Origin: PHAA01 sp022706565
GTDB lineage: Bacteria; Bacillota; Syntrophomonadia; Syntrophomonadales; Syntrophomonadaceae
Assembly: GCA_040769385.1 (NCBI GenBank)
Contig: JAXGLD010000003.1
Coordinates: 1-64,000, forward strand
Length of the DNA: 64,000 nucleotides
Direction: 5' to 3'
Each line of letters begins with the position of its first letter. Positions within the stretch are counted from its first letter, which is position 1. Position numbers and translations under genes: made by a program. Below the pieces are notes generated by a model. It was not told the DNA's origin. It made no database searches and saw nothing but the letters and a program-made list of their open reading frames with translations. Of the stretch, positions 53,841 through 63,419 are shown piece after piece.

Positions 53841-56041
53841 TGAGTGAACTGACTTACCGGGAGATGGGCCTGACCGATGAGGAATACCAGCAGATCCTAG
53901 GGGTAATGGGCCGGGAGCCCAATTACCTGGAAATCGGCATGTTTTCTGTTATGTGGTCGGAGCACTGCGGTTACAAGAATTCCCGTCCTCTGTTGAAAAC
54001 ATTCCCTACCCAAGGACCCCAGGTAATCCAGGGGCCGGGCGAGAACGCCGGGGTGGTCGACATTGGCGACGGCCAGGCGCTGGTCTTCAAGATCGAAAGC
54101 CATAACCACCCGTCGGCCATAGAACCTTACCAGGGGGCGGCTACCGGGGTGGGCGGCATCGTCCGCGACATATTTACCATGGGAGCCCGGCCCATCGCCA
54201 GCCTAAACTCATTACGCTTCGGTCCCCTCGATGATGCCCGGGTGCGGGAACTGTTGTCCGGGGTAGTGGCTGGGATCGGAGATTATGGCAATTGCCTGGG
54301 TATTCCCACCGTGGGCGGCGAGGTATACTTTAATCCCTCTTACCAGGGCAATCCCCTGGTCAATGCCATGTGCGTCGGTTTGGTGAAAACCGATGAATTA
54401 GCTCTGGCGGTAGCCAATGAAGTCGGGGCCACCATAATGATAGTAGGGGCCAAGACTGGCCGGGACGGGATCCACGGAGCCACCTTCGCCTCGGAGGAAC
54501 TCTCCGAGAAGTCCGCCTCGAAACGGCCCTCCGTCCAAGTTGGCGATCCTTTCATGGAGAAATTGCTGATAGAAGCCTGCCTGGAATTGATCCAGCAGGA
54601 TCTGGTGGCCGGGATGCAGGATCTGGGGGCAGCTGGTTTGACCAGTTCCATCGCCGAGACGGCCAGTAAAAAAGGCCTGGGGGTGGAGGTCGACGTACTG
54701 AAAGTGCCGCGGCGGGAGACGGGCATGAGCCCTTACGAGGTCATGTTATCCGAATCCCAGGAGCGGATGCTGATCATCCCCCGATCCGGCGCGGAAGCCA
54801 GGATAGAAGAGATTTTCGAAAAATGGGGACTGGACGCAGTCGTCATCGGCACCGTGACCGGGGATGGCATATTCCGGGTCAAGGAAGGTGAAACGGTGGT
54901 TGGCGAGGTTCCCGTACAGGCTTTGACGGAAGGATGCCCGGTCTATGTGCGGACCGGCGAGGAGCCCGAGTATTATCAACGCTGCCGGGATTATGATCTG
55001 ACCGGTCTGCCGGTGGTACCACCGCAGGAGGCCTTGCAGCAGCTGCTGACTTCACCCAACATTGCCAGCAAGAAGTGGATATTCTCCCAGTATGACTATC
55101 AAGTAATGACCAATACCGCGATTTTGCCCGGAGACGGGGATGCTGCTGTGTTGAGGATCAAGGGTACGCGTAAAGGAGTGGCCCTGGTCACCGACTGCAA
55201 CAGCCGCCTGGTTTACCTGGACCCTTACCAAGGAGCCATGCAGGCGGTCTGCGAAGCGGCCCGCAACCTGGCTTGTGTAGGTGCCCGGCCTCTGGCTCTG
55301 ACCAACTGTCTCAACTTCGGTAATCCGGAAAAACCGAATATTTATTGGCAGATGCAAAATGCCATCGCCGGTATGAGCGTGGCTGCCCAGGCCTTGGATA
55401 CCCCAGTGGTGAGCGGCAATGTCAGTCTCTACAACGAGACCGCTGCGGGAGCCATTTACCCGACTCCGGTGGTAGGTATGACGGGGGTCCTGGCGGATGT
55501 CGACAAGCGCTGCGATATGGCCTTCAAGGAACCGGGCGATTTGATCTTCCTGTTGGGCGGCTTCCGGGATGAACTGGGAGGTTCGGAATACCTGAGCGTA
55601 TGCCATGGTCTGGAAACCGGGGCGGTTCCAACCGTCAACCTGACGGCGGAAAAATCCCTGCAAGAACTGATTCTCCAGCTGATTCATGATGACATCCTGC
55701 AGTCCTGCCATGACATCTCCGAAGGGGGATTGGCGGTGGCCCTGGCGGAGTCGGCCATAAAAGGCAAAATCGGCTGCACGGTCAAGATAAACAGCGAACA
55801 TTCCCGGGTGGATGGCATCCTTTTCTCGGAAGCCCCGTCCCGGGTGATTGCCAGTGTCAAACGCTCCCGCCTGGACCAGCTGGTGCAGGCAGTGGTGGAG
55901 CACGAGGTGGAGATGCGGATCATTGGCCACGTGGGTGGTGACAGATTGGTCATCGAGGATGATGGCAGCGAGATCATCCGGATGACAGTGGGCGATGCTG
56001 CCCGGAGGTGGGGGGAGGCTATCGAGTGGTTTATGAAATAG
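53840..56041 (+). CDS. purL: FGAM synthase large subunit (small-type PurL)
   Basis: ATP-dependent step FGAR to FGAM. 733 residues, the small type that needs PurS and PurQ. WSEHCGYKNSRPLLK (about residue 35), GVGGIVRDIFTMGARPIA (AIRS-like ATP site), DLGAAGLTSSIAETASK and the second half with CHDISEGGLAVALAES. ATG 53840 is preceded by AGGAGGGG and overlaps the purQ stop. The 3' end contains the start of purF. Confidence 0.97.
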   Translation: MSELTYREMGLTDEEYQQILGVMGREPNYLEIGMFSVMWSEHCGYKNSRPLLKTFPTQGPQVIQGPGENAGVVDIGDGQALVFKIESHNHPSAIEPYQGAATGVGGIVRDIFTMGARPIASLNSLRFGPLDDARVRELLSGVVAGIGDYGNCLGIPTVGGEVYFNPSYQGNPLVNAMCVGLVKTDELALAVANEVGATIMIVGAKTGRDGIHGATFASEELSEKSASKRPSVQVGDPFMEKLLIEACLELIQQDLVAGMQDLGAAGLTSSIAETASKKGLGVEVDVLKVPRRETGMSPYEVMLSESQERMLIIPRSGAEARIEEIFEKWGLDAVVIGTVTGDGIFRVKEGETVVGEVPVQALTEGCPVYVRTGEEPEYYQRCRDYDLTGLPVVPPQEALQQLLTSPNIASKKWIFSQYDYQVMTNTAILPGDGDAAVLRIKGTRKGVALVTDCNSRLVYLDPYQGAMQAVCEAARNLACVGARPLALTNCLNFGNPEKPNIYWQMQNAIAGMSVAAQALDTPVVSGNVSLYNETAAGAIYPTPVVGMTGVLADVDKRCDMAFKEPGDLIFLLGGFRDELGGSEYLSVCHGLETGAVPTVNLTAEKSLQELILQLIHDDILQSCHDISEGGLAVALAESAIKGKIGCTVKINSEHSRVDGILFSEAPSRVIASVKRSRLDQLVQAVVEHEVEMRIIGHVGGDRLVIEDDGSEIIRMTVGDAARRWGEAIEWFMK

Positions 56042-57414
56042 CCAGGGACAAGCTGAAAGAAGAGTGCGGTATATTCGGGATTTATATGAATAAACCGGCG
56101 GTTGCTACCGAGGCCGCCCGGACCACCTTTTATGGCCTCTATGCTCTGCAGCACCGGGGCCAGGAGAGCTGTGGGATTGCAGTGTCGGATGGACGCCACA
56201 TCGACCTGCACCGGGGCATGGGCCTGGTAACGGATGTAATAAAGTCCCACCATATTGAGAATCTGAAGGGCAATATCGCCATCGGTCATGTCCGTTACTC
56301 GACCACCGGGGGCAGCGCCTTGATGAACGCCCAGCCACTGGTGTTCCATTACCTCAAGGGAATGGTGGCCCTGGCCCATAACGGCAATCTTACCAATGCC
56401 GCCGAGCTGAAGACACGATTGGAGACCTACGGCTCGGTATTTCAAACCACTACTGACACCGAGGTGATCGCCAACCTGATGGCCCGCTACTCCCAGGACA
56501 CCATGGAGGATGCCCTGGCCAAATCGATGATCGATGCCAAGGGGGCTTTTGCCCTGATAATAATGACCGAGAATCAGATGGTGGGTCTGCGCGACCCAAT
56601 GGGCATCCGCCCTCTCTGCATCGGTCTGCTGGATGGTGATTACCTGCTGGCCTCGGAATCAGCCGCCCTGGACACGGTGGGGGCAAAATTCGTCCGGGAC
56701 GTGGAGCCGGGCGAGATGGTGGTCATCGACGGCCAAGGCTTGCGGTCCCAGCAGCTGGCCAAATCAGCCCGCCGGGCCCATTGTATCTTTGAGTATATCT
56801 ATTTCGCCCGGCCTGACAGCAACATCGACGGGCGCAATGTCAACCGCATGCGGCGGGAATTGGGCCGCCAGCTGGCCCGGGAGCACAAGCCGGAGGCAGA
56901 TATCGTGATACCGGTGCCGGAGTCCGGAACCGCCGCGGCTCTGGGCTATGCCCAGGAATCGGGACTGCCTTTCGAGCAAGGCCTGATTCGCAACCGATAC
57001 ATGGGGCGAACCTTTATCCAACCCACCCAGCAGATGCGCGAGCTGGGAGTTCGTTTGAAGCTGAATGTCATACCTGAGGTGGTAGCCGGCCAACGGGTGA
57101 TCATGATCGATGATTCCATCGTGCGGGGCACCACCAGCAAACAGATCGTGCAAATGGTGCGCAAAGCCGGCGCCCGGGAGATTCATTTCATGGTTGCTTC
57201 CCCGCCTACCCAGTATCCATGCTATTATGGTATAGACACTTCCCGCCGGGAAGAACTTATTGCCAGTTCCATGAATATCAGCGAGATCAGCGATTTCATC
57301 GGGGCTGACAGTCTGCATTACATTAGCAAGGAGGGTATGTTCGCGGCTCTGAAGACGGAGGGCGAGGAATTCTGCGCCGCCTGCTTCTGCGGCGACTACC
57401 CGGCTGGCCGATAA
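56026..57414 (+). CDS. purF: Amidophosphoribosyltransferase
   Basis: First committed step: PRPP plus glutamine to phosphoribosylamine. About 462 residues. A 13-residue propeptide precedes the N-terminal nucleophile Cys (KEECGIFGIY). The Ntn glutaminase domain shows ALQHRGQESCGIA. The phosphoribosyltransferase domain has the PRPP loop VIMIDDSIVRGTTSKQ. Cys residues in AHCIFEYIYF, QYPCYYGID and FCAACFCGDYP match the 4Fe-4S ligands of the B. subtilis-type enzyme, so oxygen sensitivity is likely. GTG 56026 with GGAGG 7 nt upstream, inside the purL end, is the preferred start. Confidence 0.95.
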   Translation: MVYEIARDKLKEECGIFGIYMNKPAVATEAARTTFYGLYALQHRGQESCGIAVSDGRHIDLHRGMGLVTDVIKSHHIENLKGNIAIGHVRYSTTGGSALMNAQPLVFHYLKGMVALAHNGNLTNAAELKTRLETYGSVFQTTTDTEVIANLMARYSQDTMEDALAKSMIDAKGAFALIIMTENQMVGLRDPMGIRPLCIGLLDGDYLLASESAALDTVGAKFVRDVEPGEMVVIDGQGLRSQQLAKSARRAHCIFEYIYFARPDSNIDGRNVNRMRRELGRQLAREHKPEADIVIPVPESGTAAALGYAQESGLPFEQGLIRNRYMGRTFIQPTQQMRELGVRLKLNVIPEVVAGQRVIMIDDSIVRGTTSKQIVQMVRKAGAREIHFMVASPPTQYPCYYGIDTSRREELIASSMNISEISDFIGADSLHYISKEGMFAALKTEGEEFCAACFCGDYPAGR

Positions 57415-57448
57415 ACCAAGTCTTAACCAGGAAGGGGAACGAATTCTC

Positions 57449-58483
57449 ATGGATGGAGACAAAGGATCTACTTACAAACGGGCCGGGGTCGACATCGACG
57501 CCGCCAACCGCTCGGTAGAAATGATCAAGAAATGGGTGGACCGCACCAAAAGGCCTGAGGTACTAGAAGGCATCGGCGCCTTTGGAGGCTTTTTTGCTCT
57601 CGACAACCGCAAATACCGGGAACCGGTTCTCGTTTCGGGAACCGACGGGGTAGGTACCAAATTGCGGGTAGCCCAGATGTATGGGGTATATGACACGGTC
57701 GGCATCGACCTGGTGGCCATGTGCGTCAATGATATTTTGGCCCACGGGGCGGAGCCGCTCTTCTTCCTGGATTACCTGGCGGTAGGCAAATTGGAACCGG
57801 TAATGATCGAAGAACTGGTCAAAGGGGTCAGCGAGGGCTGCCTGCAGGCCGGCTGTGCCCTCATTGGCGGGGAAACCGCCGAAATGCCCGGTTTCTATGG
57901 GGTAGATGAATTCGACATGGCTGGTTTCGCGGTGGGCGTGGTGGAACGCTCGCGCCTGATCAACGGCTCCACCATCAAGCATGGCGACGCCTTGGTAGGC
58001 CTGAAATCTTCCGGACTCCATTCCAATGGCTATTCCCTGGCCCGCAAGGTACTTTTGGAAGATGCGGGATTGAAATTGGGGCAGCATGTGGAGGAACTGG
58101 GCCAGTCGTTGGGAGAGGCCCTGCTTACACCTACCCGCATCTACGTCCATTCAATACTGACCCTGCTGGAGGAGATCGAAGTGCGGGGCATGGCCCATAT
58201 TACCGGCGGAGGGCTGGTCGAGAACCTACAGAGAATCATGCCGGCCGGCTTGCGTCCGGATATAGTCACTGACGCCCTGGAACCGCATCCCATATTCGAT
58301 ATGATCGCCCGCCTGGGCCAAGTTGAACCCCAGGAAATGTTGCGCACCTTCAATATGGGGATTGGATACGTCCTGGTGGTAGCTCCGGAGAAGGTCAAGG
58401 AAATACTGATGCGGTTACGTTTGGTGGGTCAGGAGCCTTTAGTCATCGGGCAGGTCGGGTTCGACGACCGGTGGCTGCGCTGA
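57449..58483 (+). CDS. purM: AIR synthase (phosphoribosylformylglycinamidine cyclo-ligase)
   Basis: Closes the imidazole ring, FGAM to AIR, with ATP. 344 residues. VSGTDGVGTKLRVAQMY and CVNDILAHGAEPLFFLDY near residues 55-110 are the ATP-binding strands. GGETAEMPGFY, VGLKSSGLHSNGYSLAR and HITGGGLVENLQRI follow the AIRS fold. The stop TGA overlaps the purN ATG. Confidence 0.97.
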   Translation: MDGDKGSTYKRAGVDIDAANRSVEMIKKWVDRTKRPEVLEGIGAFGGFFALDNRKYREPVLVSGTDGVGTKLRVAQMYGVYDTVGIDLVAMCVNDILAHGAEPLFFLDYLAVGKLEPVMIEELVKGVSEGCLQAGCALIGGETAEMPGFYGVDEFDMAGFAVGVVERSRLINGSTIKHGDALVGLKSSGLHSNGYSLARKVLLEDAGLKLGQHVEELGQSLGEALLTPTRIYVHSILTLLEEIEVRGMAHITGGGLVENLQRIMPAGLRPDIVTDALEPHPIFDMIARLGQVEPQEMLRTFNMGIGYVLVVAPEKVKEILMRLRLVGQEPLVIGQVGFDDRWLR

Positions 58484-59109
58484 TGCGGCAGGTAACACCG
58501 CCCAAAAGGCTGCGGCTGGCGGTTCTGGCTTCCGGACGGGGCAGCAACTTCCTGGCCATTCAGGAGGCTAGCCAAAATGGTCAATTGCAGGCTGATATTT
58601 GCCTGCTGATATCCGATCAAGCCTCGGCTCCGGCTTTGGAGCGAGCCCGGAATCTGGGGATAAAGGCCTTGTTTATCGATCCCAAGGCGTTCCCCGACCG
58701 GGATGCTTACGAGTCCGAACTGGTTCGCCACCTGCAGGGGGAAGGAATAGATTTTGTGGTCCTGGCTGGCTACATGCGGCTGGTAGGCCGGGTCATCCTG
58801 AAGGCCTACCAGGATCGGGTGCTCAATATCCACCCCGCCCTGCTGCCGTCTTTTCCGGGGTTGCATGCCCAGCGGCAGGCAGTCGAGTACGGGGTCAAAT
58901 ACAGCGGCTGCACCGTGCATTTCGTCGACCAGGGCATGGATACCGGACCCATAATTAGACAAGCAGTAGTGCCGGTTGAGGAAAACGATACTGAAGACAG
59001 CCTGGCAGAGCGCATCTTGGTGCAGGAACACCAACTGTACTGGCAGGTGCTGCAATTATTGGCTGAAGGCCGGGTTTACATAGAAGGACGCAAGGTATAC
59101 ATAGTATAG
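58483..59109 (+). CDS. purN: GAR transformylase (formyl-THF dependent)
   Basis: Adds the C8 formyl group to GAR. 208 residues. LAVLASGRGSNFLAIQEA (residues 12-29) binds the substrate phosphate, LAGYMRLVGRVIL follows, and the catalytic NIHPALLPSFPG with His and VDQGMDTGPII (Asp) are intact. ATG 58483 overlaps the purM stop (TGATG); GTG 58471 is rejected. Confidence 0.95.
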   Translation: MRQVTPPKRLRLAVLASGRGSNFLAIQEASQNGQLQADICLLISDQASAPALERARNLGIKALFIDPKAFPDRDAYESELVRHLQGEGIDFVVLAGYMRLVGRVILKAYQDRVLNIHPALLPSFPGLHAQRQAVEYGVKYSGCTVHFVDQGMDTGPIIRQAVVPVEENDTEDSLAERILVQEHQLYWQVLQLLAEGRVYIEGRKVYIV

Positions 59110-59123
59110 GAGGTCGAAATATA

Positions 59124-60641
59124 ATGAAAAGAGCTCTAATCAGCGTATCAAACAAGGACGGGGTGGTGGAATTCGCCCGGGGTCTGGAACAGTTGGGATA
59201 CGATATCATATCCACCGGAGGAACCTTCAAAGCCCTGCAGGACGCAGGCATCAAGGTGCGCCAGGTGGCGGACGTGACCGGATTCCCGGAGATCCTGGAC
59301 GGTCGGGTCAAGACCCTGCATCCCAAGATCCATGGCGGCATCCTGGCCCGCCGTATCCCTGAACACTTGCAGCAAATAGCTGACAACGCGATTGAGCCTA
59401 TCGACATCGTGGCGGTCAACCTTTATCCCTTCCGGGAGACGATAGCCAAACCCGATGTGGATCTGGCCGAGGCCATTGAAAATATTGACATCGGCGGGCC
59501 CACCATGGTCCGATCGGCGGCCAAGAACTACCAGGACGTAGTGATAATCGTCAAGCCGGAATTCTATGCACCGGTGCTGCAGGAACTTCAGACCTCCGGT
59601 GGGGTCAGTGAGGCTACCAGGTTCCAGCTGGCCCGGGAGGCTTTTTCCCACACCGCCGCCTATGATGCCATGATATCTTCATACCTGGCCCGCCTGCAGG
59701 GTGTGCCCTTCCCGGACAACATGGTCGTAGCCGGGGAGAAGGTTTATGAACTTCGTTACGGGGAAAACCCCCATCAGAAGGCGGCTTTTTACCGCAGCCT
59801 GGACCCGGGACTGGGATTGGCCGATGCCCGCCAGCTGAACGGGAAAGAGCTGTCCTACAATAACATCGTCGATATCCAGGCCGGCTGGTCACTGGTCAAG
59901 GAATTTGACCAGACCGCCTGTGTGATAATAAAACACACTAATCCTTGTGGAACGGCGGTAGCGTCCACCTTGGCTGAAGCCTTTGAAAAAGCCTTTGCCG
60001 CCGATACGGTTTCCGCCTATGGCGGTATAATCGCCTTCAACCGCACCGTAGACCTGACCACCGCCCAAAAAGCGGCTGAACCCTTCATGGAATGCATTAT
60101 CGCTCCCGGCTACGAGCCCGAAGCCCTGGCGGTGCTCCAGGCCAAGAAAAACCTGCGGGTCCTGGAACTGCCGATCGTGACGGCTGCCGAGATGCAGGTC
60201 AAGTCGGTGGAAGGCGGATTCGTGGTGCAGGAGAGTGACCGGGGCCAATTGGATTTGAATAATATCAAGGTAGTCACCAAAAAGGCGCCTACCCCGGAGG
60301 AACTGCAGGATTTGGTATTTGCCATGAAGGTGGCCAAACACGTCAAATCCAATGCCATCGTAATCGCCAAGGCCGGTGTAACCATCGGGGTTGGGGCGGG
60401 ACAGATGAACCGGGTGGGTTCCGCCGCCATCGCCCTGCAAAACCGGGAAGCCTGCCGCGGTGCGGTGATGGCTTCCGATGCCTTCTTCCCCTTCAAGGAC
60501 ACCGTAGAATTGGCAGCCGAGGCCGGAATCACGGCCATCGTCCAGCCTGGTGGTTCAATCCGCGACCCGTTAAGCATCGAAGAATGCGACCGGCATGGGA
60601 TCAGCATGATTTTCACCGGCATGCGTCATTTCAAGCATTAA
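59124..60641 (+). CDS. purH: Bifunctional AICAR transformylase / IMP cyclohydrolase
   Basis: Last two steps to IMP. 505 residues. The N-terminal MGS-like cyclohydrolase domain (about 1-195) has ISTGGTFKALQDAG and KTLHPKIHGGILARR. The C-terminal transformylase has YGENPHQKAAFYR, the catalytic Lys-His in IIKHTNPCGTAVA and DAFFPFKDTVELAAEAGITA. AGGAGG lies 9-10 nt upstream of ATG 59124. It is 14 bp after purN. Confidence 0.97.
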   Translation: MKRALISVSNKDGVVEFARGLEQLGYDIISTGGTFKALQDAGIKVRQVADVTGFPEILDGRVKTLHPKIHGGILARRIPEHLQQIADNAIEPIDIVAVNLYPFRETIAKPDVDLAEAIENIDIGGPTMVRSAAKNYQDVVIIVKPEFYAPVLQELQTSGGVSEATRFQLAREAFSHTAAYDAMISSYLARLQGVPFPDNMVVAGEKVYELRYGENPHQKAAFYRSLDPGLGLADARQLNGKELSYNNIVDIQAGWSLVKEFDQTACVIIKHTNPCGTAVASTLAEAFEKAFAADTVSAYGGIIAFNRTVDLTTAQKAAEPFMECIIAPGYEPEALAVLQAKKNLRVLELPIVTAAEMQVKSVEGGFVVQESDRGQLDLNNIKVVTKKAPTPEELQDLVFAMKVAKHVKSNAIVIAKAGVTIGVGAGQMNRVGSAAIALQNREACRGAVMASDAFFPFKDTVELAAEAGITAIVQPGGSIRDPLSIEECDRHGISMIFTGMRHFKH

Positions 60642-60660
60642 GAGCAGGAGGCGAGCGAGC

Positions 60661-61938
60661 TTGGGTATGAGAGTTTTGGTAGTCGGGTCCGGGGGCCGCG
60701 AGCACGCCCTTGTATGGAAACTGGCCCAGAGTCCCAGGGTAGAACAACTGTATGCCGCCCCGGGCAATCCCGGTATGGCCGCCCAGGCAGAATGCATAGA
60801 CATCAAAGCTGATGATATCGATGGTCTGCTTGATTTCGCCCGGAAGACCAGGATCGACCTGACTGTAGTGGGGCCGGAAGCACCACTGGTCAAGGGTATT
60901 GTCGACGCGTTCCGGTCGGCTGGGTTGCAGATATTCGGACCCACCGCGGCGGCCGCCCGATTGGAAGGCAGCAAGGTGTTTGCCAAAAATCTATTTAAGA
61001 AGTACAGTATACCCACCGCCCGTTTTGAGGTATTCGATGATGCCGCCGCGGCCCGGGCCTATGCAGCTACTTATACCGACCAGGGATTGCCCGTAGTGAT
61101 CAAGGCGGATGGACTGGCCGCCGGCAAGGGTGTAGTGGTGGCAGCCGATCAGGCGGAGGCCGAAGGGGCCATCACCAGTATCATGCAGGATAAGAGCTTC
61201 GGGGCTTCGGGGGACCAGGTGGTGGTGGAAGAATGCCTGGTGGGACAGGAATTGAGTTTTTTTGCCATCAGCGACGGCCAGAGTTTTGTTCCCCTGCTGT
61301 CTGCCCAGGACCACAAACGGATCTTCGATGGCGATCAGGGGCCCAATACCGGGGGCATGGGAGCCTATACCAACCCGCCCCTGTATACGACTGAGCTGCA
61401 CCAGCGCATCGTGACCGAGGTTATTCAGCCTACTATTGACGCCATGCGCCAGGAAGGCTGCCCCTACACCGGGGTCCTATACGCAGGGCTGATGATAACG
61501 GCGGAAGGTCCGAAGGTTCTGGAATACAATGCCCGGTTCGGGGACCCGGAAACCCAGGTCCTGATGCCAATGATTAAGAGCGACCTGATAACCCTGCTGG
61601 AAGGATCGGCCCGGGGAGACCTGGCCGGGGTTCCAGTGGAAATAGAATCCGGCGCCTGTGTGGGTGTAGTGCTGGCCTCGGGCGGTTACCCCGCCTCTTA
61701 CCAGAAGGGCAAGGTTATAGAGGGACTGCCCGACCTGGCTCCTGAAACCATGGTTTTCCATGCTGGCACGGCGCTGCGGGATGGGCTCCTGGTAACCGAC
61801 GGCGGACGAGTGCTGGCGGTGGTGTGCCGGGGCAGCAGCATCCGCGAGGCTATCGACACCGTTTACCGGGAAGTAGCCAAGATTAGTTTCGAAGCCATGT
61901 ATTACCGCCGTGATATTGGGCGGCGGGCATTGTCATAG
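60661..61938 (+). CDS. purD: GAR synthetase (phosphoribosylamine-glycine ligase)
   Basis: Couples phosphoribosylamine to glycine with ATP. 425 residues, ATP-grasp fold. VVGSGGREHALVWKLAQSP (residues 7-25), VVGPEAPLVKGIVD, VIKADGLAAGKGVVVA (ATP site), DHKRIFDGDQGPNTGGMGAY and EYNARFGDPETQVLMP (metal site). The start is probably TTG 60661, 9 nt after AGGAGG; ATG 60667 is 15 nt away. It closes the purine operon. Confidence 0.95.
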   Translation: MGMRVLVVGSGGREHALVWKLAQSPRVEQLYAAPGNPGMAAQAECIDIKADDIDGLLDFARKTRIDLTVVGPEAPLVKGIVDAFRSAGLQIFGPTAAAARLEGSKVFAKNLFKKYSIPTARFEVFDDAAAARAYAATYTDQGLPVVIKADGLAAGKGVVVAADQAEAEGAITSIMQDKSFGASGDQVVVEECLVGQELSFFAISDGQSFVPLLSAQDHKRIFDGDQGPNTGGMGAYTNPPLYTTELHQRIVTEVIQPTIDAMRQEGCPYTGVLYAGLMITAEGPKVLEYNARFGDPETQVLMPMIKSDLITLLEGSARGDLAGVPVEIESGACVGVVLASGGYPASYQKGKVIEGLPDLAPETMVFHAGTALRDGLLVTDGGRVLAVVCRGSSIREAIDTVYREVAKISFEAMYYRRDIGRRALS

Positions 61939-61973
61939 CAACCTGGTTGACTGATAATTTAAGGGGACGATCA

Positions 61974-62119
61974 GGGACGGTTCCAGATCACTGAAAATGT
62001 GAAGAATTGCTCTAGGGTATGCATAGTATAACGGCGGACGTTAAGCGACAGCGTGGAAGCCAGTATAATTATGCATACCTCATATCGGCAAAATGGACTT
62101 AACCAGTGGTCTCGGACGC
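61974..62119 (+). repeat. ~146-bp palindromic interspersed repeat, copy C
   Basis: Left end GGGACGGTTCCAGATCACTG (61974-61993), right end CAGTGGTCTCGGACG. The core arms are GGTATGCAT (62016-62024) and ATGCATACC (62071-62079), around GGCGGACGTTAAGCGACAGC. Same orientation and length as copies A and B. It lies between purD and the next gene. Confidence 0.85.
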
Positions 62120-62155
62120 TTCTCCTGACCGCCATGATTTAAGGGAGGCTGCGTG

Positions 62156-62686
62156 GTGAGTAAGGAAAGAAACCCCTATATCAGGGTACCCCTGGCGATA
62201 GCGTTTATAGCTATGCTGTTTTTCATGCCCACCCGGGAGTTCCTCAAGGCCACCTTCTTGTTGGGCGTTCCTTTTGTATTTATACTGGGCTTTATGATCA
62301 GAACACCCCGCTACAGCTGGAGTTGGAATCTGGCCGCCCTGTTGTTGCTGGCGGTTGTGGCCGCATACGGCTACACCCTGATTCACCTGCCGGAACGGAT
62401 TCAGGTCCACCGGATCGTCAGCAACGGAGCTGTACTGGTGGCTGAAGGCCGTTTTGATGAAGCCATTGCCGAGTATGAGAAATTAAACGACCTCGGCGAA
62501 CCGGAGCGGATGCAAAAGGAGATCGCTGAGGCCCAGAAGGAGAAGGAGGCCCGCCAGCAGCTGGTCAAGGCCCAGGAACTCTTAAACAGTGGTAACCAGG
62601 AGGAAGCCCGCCGGATCCTGGAGGCAATCCCGGCTGAAACCAGGGCAGGCGTTGAAGCTACAAAAATCAGGCAAGAACTGAAATAA
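62156..62686 (+). CDS. Membrane protein with TPR-like C-terminal helices
   Basis: About 176 residues, function unknown. Three hydrophobic N-terminal helices (VPLAIAFIAMLFFM, FLLGVPFVFILGFMI, NLAALLLLAVVAAYGYTLIHL) anchor a cytoplasmic or external helical domain. In that domain NGAVLVAEGRFDEAIAEYEKL and KAQELLNSGNQEEARRILEAI look like tetratricopeptide-type helix pairs. GTG 62156 (or 62153) follows AAGGGAGG. It may be cotranscribed with the HD-domain gene 19 bp downstream. Confidence 0.6.
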   Translation: MSKERNPYIRVPLAIAFIAMLFFMPTREFLKATFLLGVPFVFILGFMIRTPRYSWSWNLAALLLLAVVAAYGYTLIHLPERIQVHRIVSNGAVLVAEGRFDEAIAEYEKLNDLGEPERMQKEIAEAQKEKEARQQLVKAQELLNSGNQEEARRILEAIPAETRAGVEATKIRQELK

Positions 62687-62705
62687 TATTGGGGCGATTA
62701 AAAAC

Positions 62706-63371
62706 ATGGAAGTGACTTTGCAGACCATCAAAGACAACCCACTGGTCAACGATTATTTGAAGATCGGCAACACCTATATCGGCAATATAGGGGCTTTGGA
62801 ACATAATGTCCAACATGCCGAATACACATCCGACTTGTGCCGTCACATCCTGACCCAACTGGGGTGTTCGGAACGGGAGGCGGAACTGGGGGCCATCGCC
62901 GGTTACCTGCATGATATAGGCAACCTGATCAACCGTTATGGACATGGAATGTCGGGAGCATTGATGGCTTTCGATATACTGATGGATTTGGGCATGAAAC
63001 CGGAAGAGATAGCCACTATTATCGGTGCTATCGGCAACCACGAAGAGCATGCCCAGGGCCAGCCGGTCAACAACGTGGCCGCCGCCCTGATCCTGGCTGA
63101 CAAATCGGATGTGCATCGCACCCGGGTGCGCAAGAGCGATTTCTCTGCCTTCACCTCCCGGGACCGGGTAAATTATGCGGTGACTCAATCCGGACTGGAA
63201 GTGGAACCGGAAGCCAGGACCATAATAATGAGGCTGGAGATCGATACCAAGGTCACCTCGGTGATGGAGTATTTCGAGATATTTCTGACCAAAATGCTGA
63301 TGTGCCGGCATGCGGCTGAACATTTACAATGTGAATTCAAATTGCTTATAAACGACACCCGGTTGTTGTAA
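62706..63371 (+). CDS. HD-domain phosphohydrolase
   Basis: 221 residues. The metal-binding HD pattern is visible: LEHNVQHAEYT (His33 and His37), GYLHDIGNLINRYGH (HD at about residues 70-71), GNHEEHAQG and ILADKSDVHRTRV with the final Asp. Such stand-alone HD proteins hydrolyse nucleotides or phosphodiesters; the substrate cannot be told from sequence. The HD-GYP signature of c-di-GMP phosphodiesterases is not present. It lies between the TPR-like gene and hisZ. Confidence 0.82.
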   Translation: MEVTLQTIKDNPLVNDYLKIGNTYIGNIGALEHNVQHAEYTSDLCRHILTQLGCSEREAELGAIAGYLHDIGNLINRYGHGMSGALMAFDILMDLGMKPEEIATIIGAIGNHEEHAQGQPVNNVAAALILADKSDVHRTRVRKSDFSAFTSRDRVNYAVTQSGLEVEPEARTIIMRLEIDTKVTSVMEYFEIFLTKMLMCRHAAEHLQCEFKLLINDTRLL

Positions 63372-63419
63372 TCGACCGGCGAGTGTCTTGCATGAATCAG
63401 GGATCATAAGGAGTTGGCT

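Noticed and set aside
55052..55930. Minus-strand frame of 292 codons opposite purL
   Set aside because: Shadow of purL; the plus strand carries unbroken PurL homology in this interval.
62706..63371. HD-domain protein as a c-di-GMP phosphodiesterase
   Set aside because: The HD-GYP signature is missing and the protein is not linked to a riboswitch, so a link to c-di-GMP turnover is not supported.
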